A stretch of 11,401 nucleotides of DNA from an uncultured Bacteroidales bacterium (GCA_937877455.1 CALFIU010000108.1:1-11401); one strand, 5' to 3'. Shown: positions 1 through 7,568, numbered from the stretch's first letter. Numbers and translations: made by a program. Notes: generated by a model from the sequence alone, not told the origin.

Positions 1-1025
1 ATTCGGCATTCAAATACATGATGCAGAACGAAAGAGCCGCCACCGTCCTGCTTGAGAACCTTCTTGGCAAGGAAATTCTCAAACTCGACATCCTCACCAA
101 CGACACGCCAGTCATCGAAGAGAAGACTGGCGTAAGGATTCTGCGCCTTGACTTTTCGGCAAAAGTAAAAGACAACAAAACCGGCGAAACCGAACTCGTA
201 ACCATCGAACTCCAAAAATCGTATCTCGACACCGAGATAATGCGATTCCGCACATACCTCGGACAGCAATATTCAGACATCAAAAAGACCGACACAGAGA
301 TTGTTGACACATGGCGCAAAGACAAGAAGACTGGCAAAATAGAGCACGTAAAAGTAGAAAAACACGTGCCGCTGCACATCGTGGCAATATATATCCTCGG
401 CCATACGTTTCAGGACATAGACATTCCCGAACCGATAATCTACAATTATCCCAACCCGCACGACATCAACAAGAAACCAATCCCAAGCATTCTCAAGACT
501 CGTTTTTTCAGAGGTGTAACGCACGATACGATAATCGTCCAGATACCCTACCTCAAACGCAACGCCCAGTCCAAAGTAGAACAGATGTTAGAAATTTTCT
601 GTCAGGACTATGTCTCCAACGATACTGACCAACTCCTTGAATTTGACGACTTTGAAAACCGTTCACAAGATTTCAGGGATTTGGCGCGACCATTGGTTTA
701 TGCAGTTGCCGACCCAAAGGTCAGGAAAGTGATGACGATAGAAGACGAGATGTCAATCCATTTCCAAAACGTCAAATACGTTACCGACGAGAACGAGGCA
801 CTGCACTATATGGTAGAAGAAAGCCGTCAGATGTTGGCGGAGAAAGACAGCCAGTTGGCGGAACAACAAAATCGGTTGGCGGAGAAAGACAGCCAGTTGG
901 CGGAGAAAGACAGCCAGTTGGCATCATCTATCCAAATGCTCGCCGAATTGGGTGTCCCGTCAGAACAAATCGCACAAAAACTCAAAATTTCGGTTGAAAT
1001 GGTAAACAAAGTATTGCAGCATTAA
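1..1025 (+). CDS. PD-(D/E)XK nuclease, Rpn/transposase-associated family (5' partial)
   Basis: This encodes a protein of the PD-(D/E)XK superfamily type often annotated as 'PD-(D/E)XK nuclease family transposase' (Rpn-like). These are DNA endonucleases linked to recombination and mobile DNA. Numbering from the Met at 18, the nuclease core shows D45 (LRLDF) and E64-L65-Q66 (VTIELQK), an E-x-Q variant of the usual E-x-K. The reading frame stays open upstream of that Met to the window edge and reads ...SAFKYMMQNE, which resembles the family's usual N-terminal 'FAFKxxF' start. The true start therefore lies outside the window, and the Met at 18 is probably internal. Residues ~273-300 form repeated heptads (AEKDSQL) likely to make a coiled coil. 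The last ~30 residues (GVPSEQIAQKLKISVEMVNKVLQ) look helix-turn-helix-like, as is common in this family. The stop is TAA. It has no evident functional link to the sugar genes. The family call is by recognition only. Confidence 0.8.
   Translation, partial: SAFKYMMQNERAATVLLENLLGKEILKLDILTNDTPVIEEKTGVRILRLDFSAKVKDNKTGETELVTIELQKSYLDTEIMRFRTYLGQQYSDIKKTDTEIVDTWRKDKKTGKIEHVKVEKHVPLHIVAIYILGHTFQDIDIPEPIIYNYPNPHDINKKPIPSILKTRFFRGVTHDTIIVQIPYLKRNAQSKVEQMLEIFCQDYVSNDTDQLLEFDDFENRSQDFRDLARPLVYAVADPKVRKVMTIEDEMSIHFQNVKYVTDENEALHYMVEESRQMLAEKDSQLAEQQNRLAEKDSQLAEKDSQLASSIQMLAELGVPSEQIAQKLKISVEMVNKVLQH
834..917 (+). repeat. 21-bp in-frame tandem repeat (four units) encoding a heptad coiled coil
   Basis: There are four consecutive 21-bp units at 834-854, 855-875, 876-896 and 897-917. 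Units 1, 3 and 4 are identical at the DNA level and encode LAEKDSQ. Unit 2 has diverged in its second half and encodes LAEQQNR. Because 21 bp equals seven codons, a gain or loss of a unit keeps the frame and adds or removes one coiled-coil heptad. The DNA identity of the units suggests recent slippage or recombination. Confidence 0.9.
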
Positions 1026-1042
1026 AAGATTTTTTTCATAAT

Positions 1043-1083
1043 GTTACAATACAATAGATTTTTGAAACTCCGCGATACGGCAT
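1043..1083 (+). promoter_or_regulatory. candidate activator site upstream of the GH43 gene
   Basis: This block aligns without gaps to 9830-9870, upstream of the GH78 gene (29 of 41 columns identical by hand count). Shared words are GTTACAA (1043-1049), CAATA (1052-1056), TGAAAC (1063-1068), ATAC (1075-1078) and CAT (1081-1083). GTTACAA and GAAACTC start 21 bp apart and fit a loose G-W-W-A-C half-site in direct orientation. That geometry is known for AraC/XylS-type DNA-binding domains. The site starts 57 bp upstream of the -7 box, as in the GH78 promoter. Binding by the HTCS encoded at 2731-6702 is inferred. Confidence 0.55.
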
Positions 1084-1099
1084 AATGCTGCGATATGTG

Positions 1100-1107
1100 T
1101 ATTTTTG
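1100..1107 (+). promoter_or_regulatory. -7 promoter box of the GH43 gene (TATTTTTG)
   Basis: TATTTTTG matches the Bacteroidota -7 consensus TAnnTTTG and lies 45 bp upstream of the chosen GH43 start. No TTTG is present at the expected -33 position (1076-1079 reads TACG), which fits an activator-dependent promoter. Transcription would begin about 1113 and give a leader of about 30 nt. The box also argues against the further-upstream ATG at 1085 as the start. Confidence 0.6.
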
Positions 1108-1144
1108 TTGCATTAATATTAACCCCTTAAAAATTGCAACAAAA

Positions 1145-2722
1145 ATGAAAAGACTATCATTCTATTTGGCGGCGGCAATGCTTGCTTTTGCGTGCTGCAA
1201 CAAAAATTCTGACGAACCTGCCGACAGCAACTCGTCAACCTCCACAACTACTAATCAAAACGGCAACTCGCAGCAAAACACCAACAACGGCTCCGACAAT
1301 TCGTCCGATGACAACGACGAACCCTCAGACACCGATGGCGACGGTTTTGTAGTGGTTTCGCCAAAACTCGGCACAGGCGACGCAAACCCAATCATCGACT
1401 ACATGTTTTGCGCCGACCCAACAGCCGTAGAATACAACGGACGGCTTTATGTCTATGGGACCAACGACCACCAGCAGTACGAGGAGGCAGAGAAAAACTC
1501 ATACGAGAAAATCAAGACCCTCGTGATGGTCTCCACCGACGACATGGTAAACTGGACATACCACGGACTTATTCCAGTTGGGACTATCGCGCCATGGATA
1601 ATGGCATCGTGGGCGCCGAGCATCATCAGCAAGCCACAAGGCGGCGGAACGCTTTTCTCGCTCTATTTTTCAAACAGCGGCTGGGGAACTGGTGTCATTC
1701 AGGCTAAATCGCCCGTAGGTCCGTGGACTTCGCCGCTTAACACAAGCCTCATCGACGGCGACAACGAGACCGTTAAAAATAGCGGCTCCATCTTCGACCC
1801 CGGGGCGGTAATCGACGACAACGGCGAGGCATGGCTGGCCGTGGGTAGCGGTCAGGGCTGGCTCATAAAACTCAACGACGACCTCCATTCGTTCTCCTCC
1901 GACCCCGTGAAACTCCCTTCGCCTTATCATTTTGAGGCCAACGAACTCAATTTCATCAACGGCACATACGTCTATACCTTCAACAACGACTGGAGCGCGC
2001 ACGACCCGTGGACTTGGGGCGGCACAAAACCCACCGCCTGCAGCATGAACTATTTCACAAGCAAGACACCTCTCGACTATGATTCGTGGACATTCGGTGC
2101 AAATTATTTCAAAAATACGGGAGAATATGGTCTTAGTTGGAGCAACAACCACACACATCTTCACAAATATCAAGGCAAATGGTATTTGTTTTACCAGTCG
2201 GCGCACTTGCAGGAAGGATTCGGCACCGACGGCGGATTCCGCAGCATCTATGTCAACGAAATTGATGTTGACGAAGATAATGTGGTGATAAGCGAATGTA
2301 TTGCCACCAAAAAAGGCGTTACGGCAATCAAAAACCTCAATCCGCTCTCTACTCAAAATGCGTCCACCTCAGCAGCCACTCACAATATCGTTTTCAAGGA
2401 AACTTCCGAAACCGGGCACACCATCGCCACTGTGGGTTCGCCATGCATCAGGGTCAAAAAAGCGGAGCAAGGCATTATAGAAGTCAGGAATGTTGACTTT
2501 ACCTCCAATCCCGACATCTTCAAATGTCGCATTCGCGGCAACGGCAGCATCGCCATCACCACTGGCAAAGCCGACAACGCAACATTCGCCGAAATAGAAA
2601 GCAGTTCAGACACTTGGCAGAACCTCACAGCCGAATGTCAGGAATCCCTCGACGGCGTACAGACCCTCTACCTCGTGCTAAAAGGGTCTGTGGAGGTTGA
2701 CTCATGGAGTTTTGGCAATTAA
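1145..2722 (+). CDS. glycoside hydrolase family 43 lipoprotein with CBM6-like C-terminal domain
   Basis: This encodes a 525-residue GH43-type enzyme (arabinofuranosidase, arabinanase or xylosidase class; exact substrate not decidable by eye). Residues 1-16 are a lipoprotein signal peptide ending in AFAC, with Cys17 (or Cys18) as the lipid-attachment residue. Residues ~19-67 are a low-complexity Ser/Thr/Asn/Asp linker. The five-bladed propeller follows. Likely catalytic residues are D91 (FCADPTA, general base), D218 (SIFDPGAV, pKa modulator) and E264 (HFEANEL, general acid). From about residue 400 to the end there is a beta-rich domain ending ...TWQNLTAEC...TLYLVLKG...WSFGN, resembling CBM6. 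The start at 1145 is preferred over an in-frame ATG at 1085 because it gives a clean signal peptide and leaves the -7 box outside the gene. It stops (TAA) 8 bp before the convergent HTCS stop, so there is no room for a separate terminator. It probably acts at the cell surface or in the periplasm on arabinose- or xylose-bearing chains. Confidence 0.87.
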   Translation: MKRLSFYLAAAMLAFACCNKNSDEPADSNSSTSTTTNQNGNSQQNTNNGSDNSSDDNDEPSDTDGDGFVVVSPKLGTGDANPIIDYMFCADPTAVEYNGRLYVYGTNDHQQYEEAEKNSYEKIKTLVMVSTDDMVNWTYHGLIPVGTIAPWIMASWAPSIISKPQGGGTLFSLYFSNSGWGTGVIQAKSPVGPWTSPLNTSLIDGDNETVKNSGSIFDPGAVIDDNGEAWLAVGSGQGWLIKLNDDLHSFSSDPVKLPSPYHFEANELNFINGTYVYTFNNDWSAHDPWTWGGTKPTACSMNYFTSKTPLDYDSWTFGANYFKNTGEYGLSWSNNHTHLHKYQGKWYLFYQSAHLQEGFGTDGGFRSIYVNEIDVDEDNVVISECIATKKGVTAIKNLNPLSTQNASTSAATHNIVFKETSETGHTIATVGSPCIRVKKAEQGIIEVRNVDFTSNPDIFKCRIRGNGSIAITTGKADNATFAEIESSSDTWQNLTAECQESLDGVQTLYLVLKGSVEVDSWSFGN

Positions 2723-2730
2723 TCCCCCCG

Positions 2731-5700
2731 CTATTTCTTCCCATATTGGCTGGGCGAGACTCCGTAGAATTTCTTGAACAGTGCGGAAAATGATGTCGTA
2801 CTCGAAAATCCGCAGGTGTAGGTAACTTGCGAAACGTTCATCTTGCCCTCCGCCAATAACTCGGCAGCCTTTTTAAGACGGACTTTGCGGATAAAGTCGT
2901 GCGGCGTCTGCCCCGTCAAATCCTTCATTTTGCGGTGGAGATGCACACGGCTGAGTCCAACTTCCGACGCTATAAGGTCTATCGTCAAATTGTCGTCGTC
3001 GAGGTGGTTGTTGATGGTTTCCATGATGTTGGCCAACAGTTTTTGGTCTGGCGAAGTGATGCTTTTTGCGGGTGTATGCCCCTCGATGTGGTCGGTGTGT
3101 TCGTATTTGAGACGGAGCGCACGTGTACGCTGTATCAGGTTGACGATGGTTTGGCGAAGGATGTCCATGTTGAACGGCTTAACAATGTACGCGTCCGCAC
3201 CTATCGTAAGACCTTTGAGACGGTCTTCGTCCATGCTCATGGCGGTAAGCAGCACAATAGGCACATGAGAGGTTGCAAGGTTGGCTCTAAGGTTCATGCA
3301 GAGAGTGTTGCCGTCCATCTCAGGCATCATCACGTCGCTCAAAACGAGGTCTGGCACCATGCGCACAATCTCCGCAAACGCCTGCCGTCCGTCGGCAAAC
3401 GCCTTTACTTCGTACTCATTGGCAAGTTCGGTGGCAAGGAAATTGCGGATTTCGTCGTCGTCCTCGGCTATTATCAGCAGCGGACGCTGACGGGCTGGAT
3501 GTTCGGCGGGAATTTCGACAGGTTCGCCGTCCTCGGTTGCCGACATAGTTTCAGCCACCGCAAGTTGCACATCGGCGTTTTCGTCGGAATCGCCTTCTTT
3601 AACCATTTCGGCAGGCGTAAGGTGAGAGCAGCCCAACGGCAACGAAATCACAAACTCGCAGCCCTTGTCTAAATTATGAGCCGAAATTGTGCCGTAATGC
3701 AGTTCCACGAGCGAGCGTGCAAGGTCAAGACCGATACCAGTGCCGGTGTTCTTTGCGTTGGTGTCGCTGTCAGACTGATAAAACCTCTCAAAAATACGCT
3801 CCAACTTGTCTTCCGGGATTTTCTCGCCATTGTCGCGTATGGCAATGTCAACATTCTGGCTGCTGTGGGTAAGGTTGATGGCAATTTCGCCGCCCGTGGG
3901 GGTAAACTTGAAGGCATTGCTCAACACATTGACCACAACCTTGTCGAAATAGCGGCGGTCTATCCACACCGGCAATTTATCGATGTCGTGATTATATACA
4001 AAACTAATCTGACGGCTTCGCGCCTGATGTTCAAACAGCATGTAAAGGTCTTGTACAAAGCCGATTATGTCGGTCTCCTGCATACGCATCTGCATAAGTC
4101 CTTTGTCGATTTTGCGCAAGTCCATCATCTGGTTGATAAGACCGAGGATACGCTCGGCATTGCGCCTCATAATCTCGTAAATGCCTTTGCGCTGAGGATT
4201 GTCCTCATGCTTGATGAGCGTCAGCAACGGCGTAACAATCAAAGTCATAGGTGTGCGAATGTCGTGGCTGAGGTTGATGAAAAATTTCAGTTTCGACTCG
4301 CTCAACTGCTCCGCTTGAATATGCTCCTGCATTATTTTCTGTTCCGTTTCCCTGCGGCGACGCAAGAGCATGTAACGCCACACCACAACCGCCAACAATG
4401 CCGCATACAACAAGAAGGCCCACCAAGTGCGATACCACGGCGCATGGACAATCACGGTAAAAATCCTTTCCGTAGTTTCGATGCCCTTGTATGAGGCCTT
4501 GACACGGAAACGGTATCTGCCGGGCGCAAGGTGCGAAAATGTTATCTCGTTGTTGCCCTGCTGGAGCGACACAAATTTTTCGTTGTTGATGCTGTAAAAA
4601 TACGTTATCCGCTGCGGGTCGTCGTATGTGAGGGTGGAGAAACTGACGGCAAACGAATTGTCGCGGTAGTCCAACTCAAATTGCTGGCTTAGAGCCACAA
4701 TGCTGTCTGTAACGTGGTAGCCGCCCGACATCGTGGTATGGTCAACAGGCTCGCCATTGATAGTGAACGCCGTAATGCTGACTTGCGCCTGCCATTGACG
4801 CAGGACAATTTCGCACGGATTAAACCATGTGATGCCGCCCATGCCGCCAAAAAGCAGTTGACCGTCGGGCATCGCAAACGACGCTCCATTGGTAAAATAA
4901 TTGCTCTGCAAACCGTCGTCAACATAATAATTTACAATTTTTTCGTTGTTGAGGTCCATGCACGAAAGCCCGCAATCGGTCCCTATCCACAATTGATTGA
5001 GGCTGTCGGGTTGCAACGATGTTATGTAATTGCACGAGAGTCCGTTTTCGATGTTGTAACTGACTATTTGGCGGCTTGCGATGTCGTATTTTAACAAACC
5101 TTCGTTAGTGCCCAACCAAATGATGCCTCCAATTTCACACGCCACATAGACGTTGGCATCGGGCATTAGGCTGTTGCCGCCAAAAAAGCCGTTCCATGTC
5201 AGGCTGTCCAAATCGAGACTATTGAGCCCGCCCAACGTACAGACATATAGCCTTTTGCCGTCGTCCGACAATGTAAGTTGTGGTATGAAATTGTGGGTAA
5301 GATGGCGATTCAAATCGTCTTCATTGCGATATTGGCTAATCTGCCGTGGGTCTTGGGCTTTCCACATCAATAGACCGTGCCCCATCGTACCAGCCCAAAT
5401 ACGGCCGTATCTGTCAACAACATAGTCGGTTAAGGTGGCAAAATCAGGCTCTTTGTGTCCGAAATCGTGATAGCGCATAGTTTTTGGGTCTATCCAGCCG
5501 CCGCCGTCGCCATACGAACCTATCCAAATGCGCCCGTCGTTGTCTTCGGCTATTGTCAGCACTGTTGACGGCACGCCGTCGGAATAGTGCTGGACAAGGC
5601 GGTTTGAACGGTCTATTTGATAGATGCCGTCCTTGTCGGTGCCGACCCAAGTGTTGTGGTGGCTGTCAACAAAAACGCAACACACATTAGACGTGCCGAT

Positions 5701-6702
5701 TACATTGTCCGCTCCTGCACGGTAGCCCATGTACTTGAACCCGCTCGCCGACATCGACTGCTGAAAAATGCCTTTTTCGCATAGTCCGAGCCAAATGTTG
5801 CCGCTATTGTCCTCCACAATGGAATATACTTTGCTTTTTGAAAGTTCCACCTCGTGGCTGTGCAACGGATTGGCTGCCAGGCTGCCGTCGATGGGATTGT
5901 AAATCGCAATGCCCTTGCCGTCAAAACCAACGAGAATATTGCCGTCGTGTCCGCAGCAAAGCGACGGTATAGGCGCATTGCCGGTAGCGTCAACATGGAC
6001 AAAAATGTCGCCCTCCAATCGGAACAACCCTCGGTTGGCAGTGCCAACAAAGACATTGCCAACATTGTCGGCGCAAATGCTGTAATACTGTATTTGGTTG
6101 CCGTCGTCCATGTATTGTTTAACGGTTTGTCCGTTGTAACAAAAGACGCCGTTTTCTGACACAATCCACAGCCGCCCCGCATTGTCCTCCGCCAACGAGC
6201 GAATAGACTTTGCGCCTTTGAGGTCGATTCCATATTCGTGGGCGGTGCTGTCGGTATTGACAATGAGCAACATACCGTCGTTGGAAGTGCCAGCCACCAA
6301 GTCGCCGTTCCTGCGTTCCAAAAGGCAGTTGATGCCGCAATAGAGAAGGCTGCCGTTGCGGTCGTACTTTTTTACATCGCTAAACCTAACGCCGTCGTAA
6401 GATTGCAGATGTCCGTAAAAACCGAAATACAAAAGCCCGTTGCGACCTTGCGCCATGCTGAGGACATGGTTGTTGCCAAGGCCTTGGGAATTTTTCTGCC
6501 CTTGCTTGAATACCTGAAACTTGTAGCCGTCGTATTGAATGATTCCATTGCTCGTTGCAGCCCACAAAAAACCGTTGTTGTCGATATACAACTTGTTGAT
6601 AAACACGCCGCATTGCAGATGGTCTATGTCGAAAAAATTGCCGCCAAACACAGTCAGCGGCAATAATGTCAACAATAATAAATATGTCGTGATTCGTATC
6701 AT
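2731..6702 (-). CDS. hybrid two-component system sensor histidine kinase/AraC-type regulator (HTCS)
   Basis: This 1323-residue protein combines a sensor kinase and a response regulator, as in Bacteroidota HTCS that sense oligosaccharides in the periplasm. Domains in order: signal peptide (~1-20); 14 propeller-type repeats (~40-628, e.g. GNIWLGLCEKGI, GRIWIGSYGDG), enough for two seven-bladed propellers; a Y_Y_Y domain (~675-752); a transmembrane helix (~759-779); HisKA with phospho-accepting H813 (LSHDIRTPMT); HATPase with N925/N929, a G1 box at D957 and a G2 box GTGIGL (987-992); an acidic linker (~1025-1072); a receiver with D1081/D1082, phospho-acceptor D1123 (LSDVMMPEMD), T1153 and K1175; and an AraC-type HTH (~1222-1320). 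The length is normal for the family. One oddity is that the G1 box reads DNGEKI, with Lys where the second Gly of DxGxG is usual. The stop is TAG. The gene converges on GH43 and shares its strand with hicAB and GH42. It probably controls the neighbouring hydrolases; the ligand is unknown. Confidence 0.95.
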   Translation of the reverse strand: MIRITTYLLLLTLLPLTVFGGNFFDIDHLQCGVFINKLYIDNNGFLWAATSNGIIQYDGYKFQVFKQGQKNSQGLGNNHVLSMAQGRNGLLYFGFYGHLQSYDGVRFSDVKKYDRNGSLLYCGINCLLERRNGDLVAGTSNDGMLLIVNTDSTAHEYGIDLKGAKSIRSLAEDNAGRLWIVSENGVFCYNGQTVKQYMDDGNQIQYYSICADNVGNVFVGTANRGLFRLEGDIFVHVDATGNAPIPSLCCGHDGNILVGFDGKGIAIYNPIDGSLAANPLHSHEVELSKSKVYSIVEDNSGNIWLGLCEKGIFQQSMSASGFKYMGYRAGADNVIGTSNVCCVFVDSHHNTWVGTDKDGIYQIDRSNRLVQHYSDGVPSTVLTIAEDNDGRIWIGSYGDGGGWIDPKTMRYHDFGHKEPDFATLTDYVVDRYGRIWAGTMGHGLLMWKAQDPRQISQYRNEDDLNRHLTHNFIPQLTLSDDGKRLYVCTLGGLNSLDLDSLTWNGFFGGNSLMPDANVYVACEIGGIIWLGTNEGLLKYDIASRQIVSYNIENGLSCNYITSLQPDSLNQLWIGTDCGLSCMDLNNEKIVNYYVDDGLQSNYFTNGASFAMPDGQLLFGGMGGITWFNPCEIVLRQWQAQVSITAFTINGEPVDHTTMSGGYHVTDSIVALSQQFELDYRDNSFAVSFSTLTYDDPQRITYFYSINNEKFVSLQQGNNEITFSHLAPGRYRFRVKASYKGIETTERIFTVIVHAPWYRTWWAFLLYAALLAVVVWRYMLLRRRRETEQKIMQEHIQAEQLSESKLKFFINLSHDIRTPMTLIVTPLLTLIKHEDNPQRKGIYEIMRRNAERILGLINQMMDLRKIDKGLMQMRMQETDIIGFVQDLYMLFEHQARSRQISFVYNHDIDKLPVWIDRRYFDKVVVNVLSNAFKFTPTGGEIAINLTHSSQNVDIAIRDNGEKIPEDKLERIFERFYQSDSDTNAKNTGTGIGLDLARSLVELHYGTISAHNLDKGCEFVISLPLGCSHLTPAEMVKEGDSDENADVQLAVAETMSATEDGEPVEIPAEHPARQRPLLIIAEDDDEIRNFLATELANEYEVKAFADGRQAFAEIVRMVPDLVLSDVMMPEMDGNTLCMNLRANLATSHVPIVLLTAMSMDEDRLKGLTIGADAYIVKPFNMDILRQTIVNLIQRTRALRLKYEHTDHIEGHTPAKSITSPDQKLLANIMETINNHLDDDNLTIDLIASEVGLSRVHLHRKMKDLTGQTPHDFIRKVRLKKAAELLAEGKMNVSQVTYTCGFSSTTSFSALFKKFYGVSPSQYGKK

Positions 6703-6703
6703 T

Positions 6704-6752
6704 ATATTCCATTGGTTTGTGATGTTGCAAAATTAACAAATCAATGGAATAT
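6704..6752. repeat. inverted repeat flanking the HTCS -7 box (candidate operator)
   Basis: The arms are 6704-6720 (ATATTCCATTGGTTTGT) and 6736-6752, complementary at 16 of 17 positions. The 15-bp spacer 6721-6735 holds the predicted -7 box of the HTCS gene. One arm covers the region between -33 and -7, and the other covers the predicted start site and leader, ending next to the ATG. A transcript starting here would contain only one arm. The symmetry is therefore more likely a DNA site for a dimeric regulator than an RNA hairpin. Confidence 0.65.
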
Positions 6753-6759
6753 TGACAAA
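6728..6759 (-). promoter_or_regulatory. predicted HTCS promoter (TTTG-N20-TAATTTTG)
   Basis: On the minus strand, TTTG (6759-6756) and TAATTTTG (6735-6728) are separated by 20 bp. This is a full match to the Bacteroidota -33/-7 layout. The inferred start of transcription is near 6721, about 20 nt upstream of the HTCS start codon. It gives the regulator its own promoter, separate from hicAB. Confidence 0.65.
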
Positions 6760-6825
6760 AAAAATTCTTGCGGAAGGGGGCGGTTTGTCCACTTTATGTA
6801 TTAGATTAAGTAGAGAAAAGCAAAT

Positions 6826-7164
6826 CTATGCAAAAAAACCGATTTGTTTCTCGATAGCATTATTGACAAAAGCATTAACGGTTATTCCGTTTTTCTGTGC
6901 CAACCGTGCAATGGTGCTGTGAATTTCAGGTGAAATGATTATCGAAATCCTGCCTGAATATGGTTTTTCTGGAGTGATATTTTCCGCTTTGCAAAACTCC
7001 AAATAGTCGTCAACGGCCTCTTTGAATGCGTTTTTTAATTCGGTTACACTTTCGCCCTCGTAATTTACAAGTGCCTCGATGCCTTCCAATTTCCCAAAAA
7101 ACACATTGTCTTCTTCTGAAAAATCTACTGAGCCGATATATCCGTTATATTGTAATGTGTTCAT
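6826..7164 (-). CDS. hicB: HicB family antitoxin
   Basis: This 112-residue antitoxin of a type II HicAB module neutralises the HicA mRNA interferase and usually represses its own operon. Residues ~5-60 are the HicB N-terminal domain (YNGYIGSVDFSEEDNVFFGKL, then ELKNAFKEAVDDYLEFC). Residues ~71-107 look like a ribbon-helix-helix DNA-binding domain (RISIIISPEIHSTIARLA, then ITVNAFVNNAIEK). It lies 4 bp downstream of hicA on the same strand, the usual co-transcribed order. The stop is TAG. The pair is more A+T-rich than its neighbours: a hand count of line 7021-7080 gives 23/60 G+C. That fits separate acquisition. Confidence 0.9.
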   Translation of the reverse strand: MNTLQYNGYIGSVDFSEEDNVFFGKLEGIEALVNYEGESVTELKNAFKEAVDDYLEFCKAENITPEKPYSGRISIIISPEIHSTIARLAQKNGITVNAFVNNAIEKQIGFFA

Positions 7165-7168
7165 AATT

Positions 7169-7423
7169 TTAGATTAATTCATTGTTTTTCAATATATCAT
7201 ATACTTGTTTTAGGGCATATTCCTTCATTATGTTACCCGGATGCGGTTTGTGAAGCAAAATTGGCGCGCTACCGTCCTTTTTGAACATCACTCTCGAACC
7301 CGAAGTTTTGCCTTTATTAGATTTTACGTAGCCGAAATTAGTCAGAAGTTTTTCCATTTCGTCAAACGTAAAATCCTTTGGAAAGGTCATAAAACGTTCT
7401 ACAATTTTGTCGTTTTTGCTCAT
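7169..7423 (-). CDS. hicA: HicA family toxin (mRNA interferase)
   Basis: This 84-residue HicA-type toxin belongs to a family of small double-stranded-RNA-binding-fold proteins that cleave mRNA using a conserved histidine. Visible hallmarks are the N-terminal helix and strand (FDEMEKLLTNFGYVKSNKGKTSGSRVMF) and the C-terminal catalytic strand ILLHKPHPGN, where H58 is the likely active-site residue. The ending is EYALKQVYDIL. The length is normal and nothing is missing, so it looks intact. It is the first gene of the hicA-hicB pair, with hicB starting 4 bp after its TAA stop. The N-terminal extension (MSKNDKIVERFMTFPKD) before the core is seen in Bacteroidota members as far as I recall. Confidence 0.9.
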   Translation of the reverse strand: MSKNDKIVERFMTFPKDFTFDEMEKLLTNFGYVKSNKGKTSGSRVMFKKDGSAPILLHKPHPGNIMKEYALKQVYDILKNNELI

Positions 7424-7473
7424 TAATTTGTTGTTTTTGAATTATTACGTTTTAACAATTCTAACACGATTAA

Positions 7474-7550
7474 ATCGTAGTTGTCTGCAAAAATAAAAAA
7501 AAATCATCATTCTAACAATTTTTTTTCGATATGCAGACTGCAACTACGAT
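7474..7550. repeat. long imperfect inverted repeat between GH42 and hicA
   Basis: Arm 7474-7489 (ATCGTAGTTGTCTGCA) pairs fully with 7532-7550, apart from a 3-nt bulge (CTG at 7538-7540). Pairing can extend outward through ATTAA (7469-7473) with TTAAT (7556-7560), and inward through an A9T tract (7495-7504) with AT8 (7518-7526). The predicted hicAB -33 and -7 boxes lie between the arms, so this may be the HicB operator. It also lies directly downstream of GH42 and could act as an RNA hairpin in GH42 read-through transcripts. A 9-bp direct repeat, ATTCTAACA, occurs at 7458-7466 and 7509-7517. Confidence 0.65.
7488..7519 (-). promoter_or_regulatory. predicted hicAB promoter (ATTG-N20-TATTTTTG)
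   Basis: On the minus strand, ATTG (7519-7516, one mismatch from TTTG) lies 20 bp from TATTTTTG (7495-7488), a match to TAnnTTTG. Transcription would start near 7481 and give a leader of about 58 nt before hicA. Confidence 0.5.
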
Positions 7551-7568
7551 AAAATTTAATATTAGCAA

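Noticed and set aside
18..23. ATG at 18 or 21 as the true start of the nuclease
   Set aside because: The frame is open to the window edge and the residues before it (AFKY) look like family sequence, so the gene is cut by the window.
834..917. Short tandem repeats considered as a CRISPR array
   Set aside because: The units are contiguous without spacers, are in frame, and encode a coiled coil.
1016..1091. 9-bp inverted repeat GCAGCATTA / TAATGCTGC at 1016-1024 and 1083-1091
   Set aside because: The arms are short and 58 bp apart, one lies in coding sequence, and it is not shared with the GH78 promoter. Chance is sufficient.
1085..1144. Upstream ATG at 1085 as the GH43 start
   Set aside because: It would include the -7 box TATTTTTG in the coding region and bury the lipoprotein signal peptide behind 20 extra residues.
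2723..2730. Bidirectional terminator between the GH43 and HTCS stops
   Set aside because: Only 8 bp separate the stops and no hairpin with a T-run is visible there.
3676..4494. Long + strand open frame opposite the HTCS kinase region
   Set aside because: It lies fully antisense to conserved kinase and receiver coding sequence and has no recognisable domain. It is a composition shadow.
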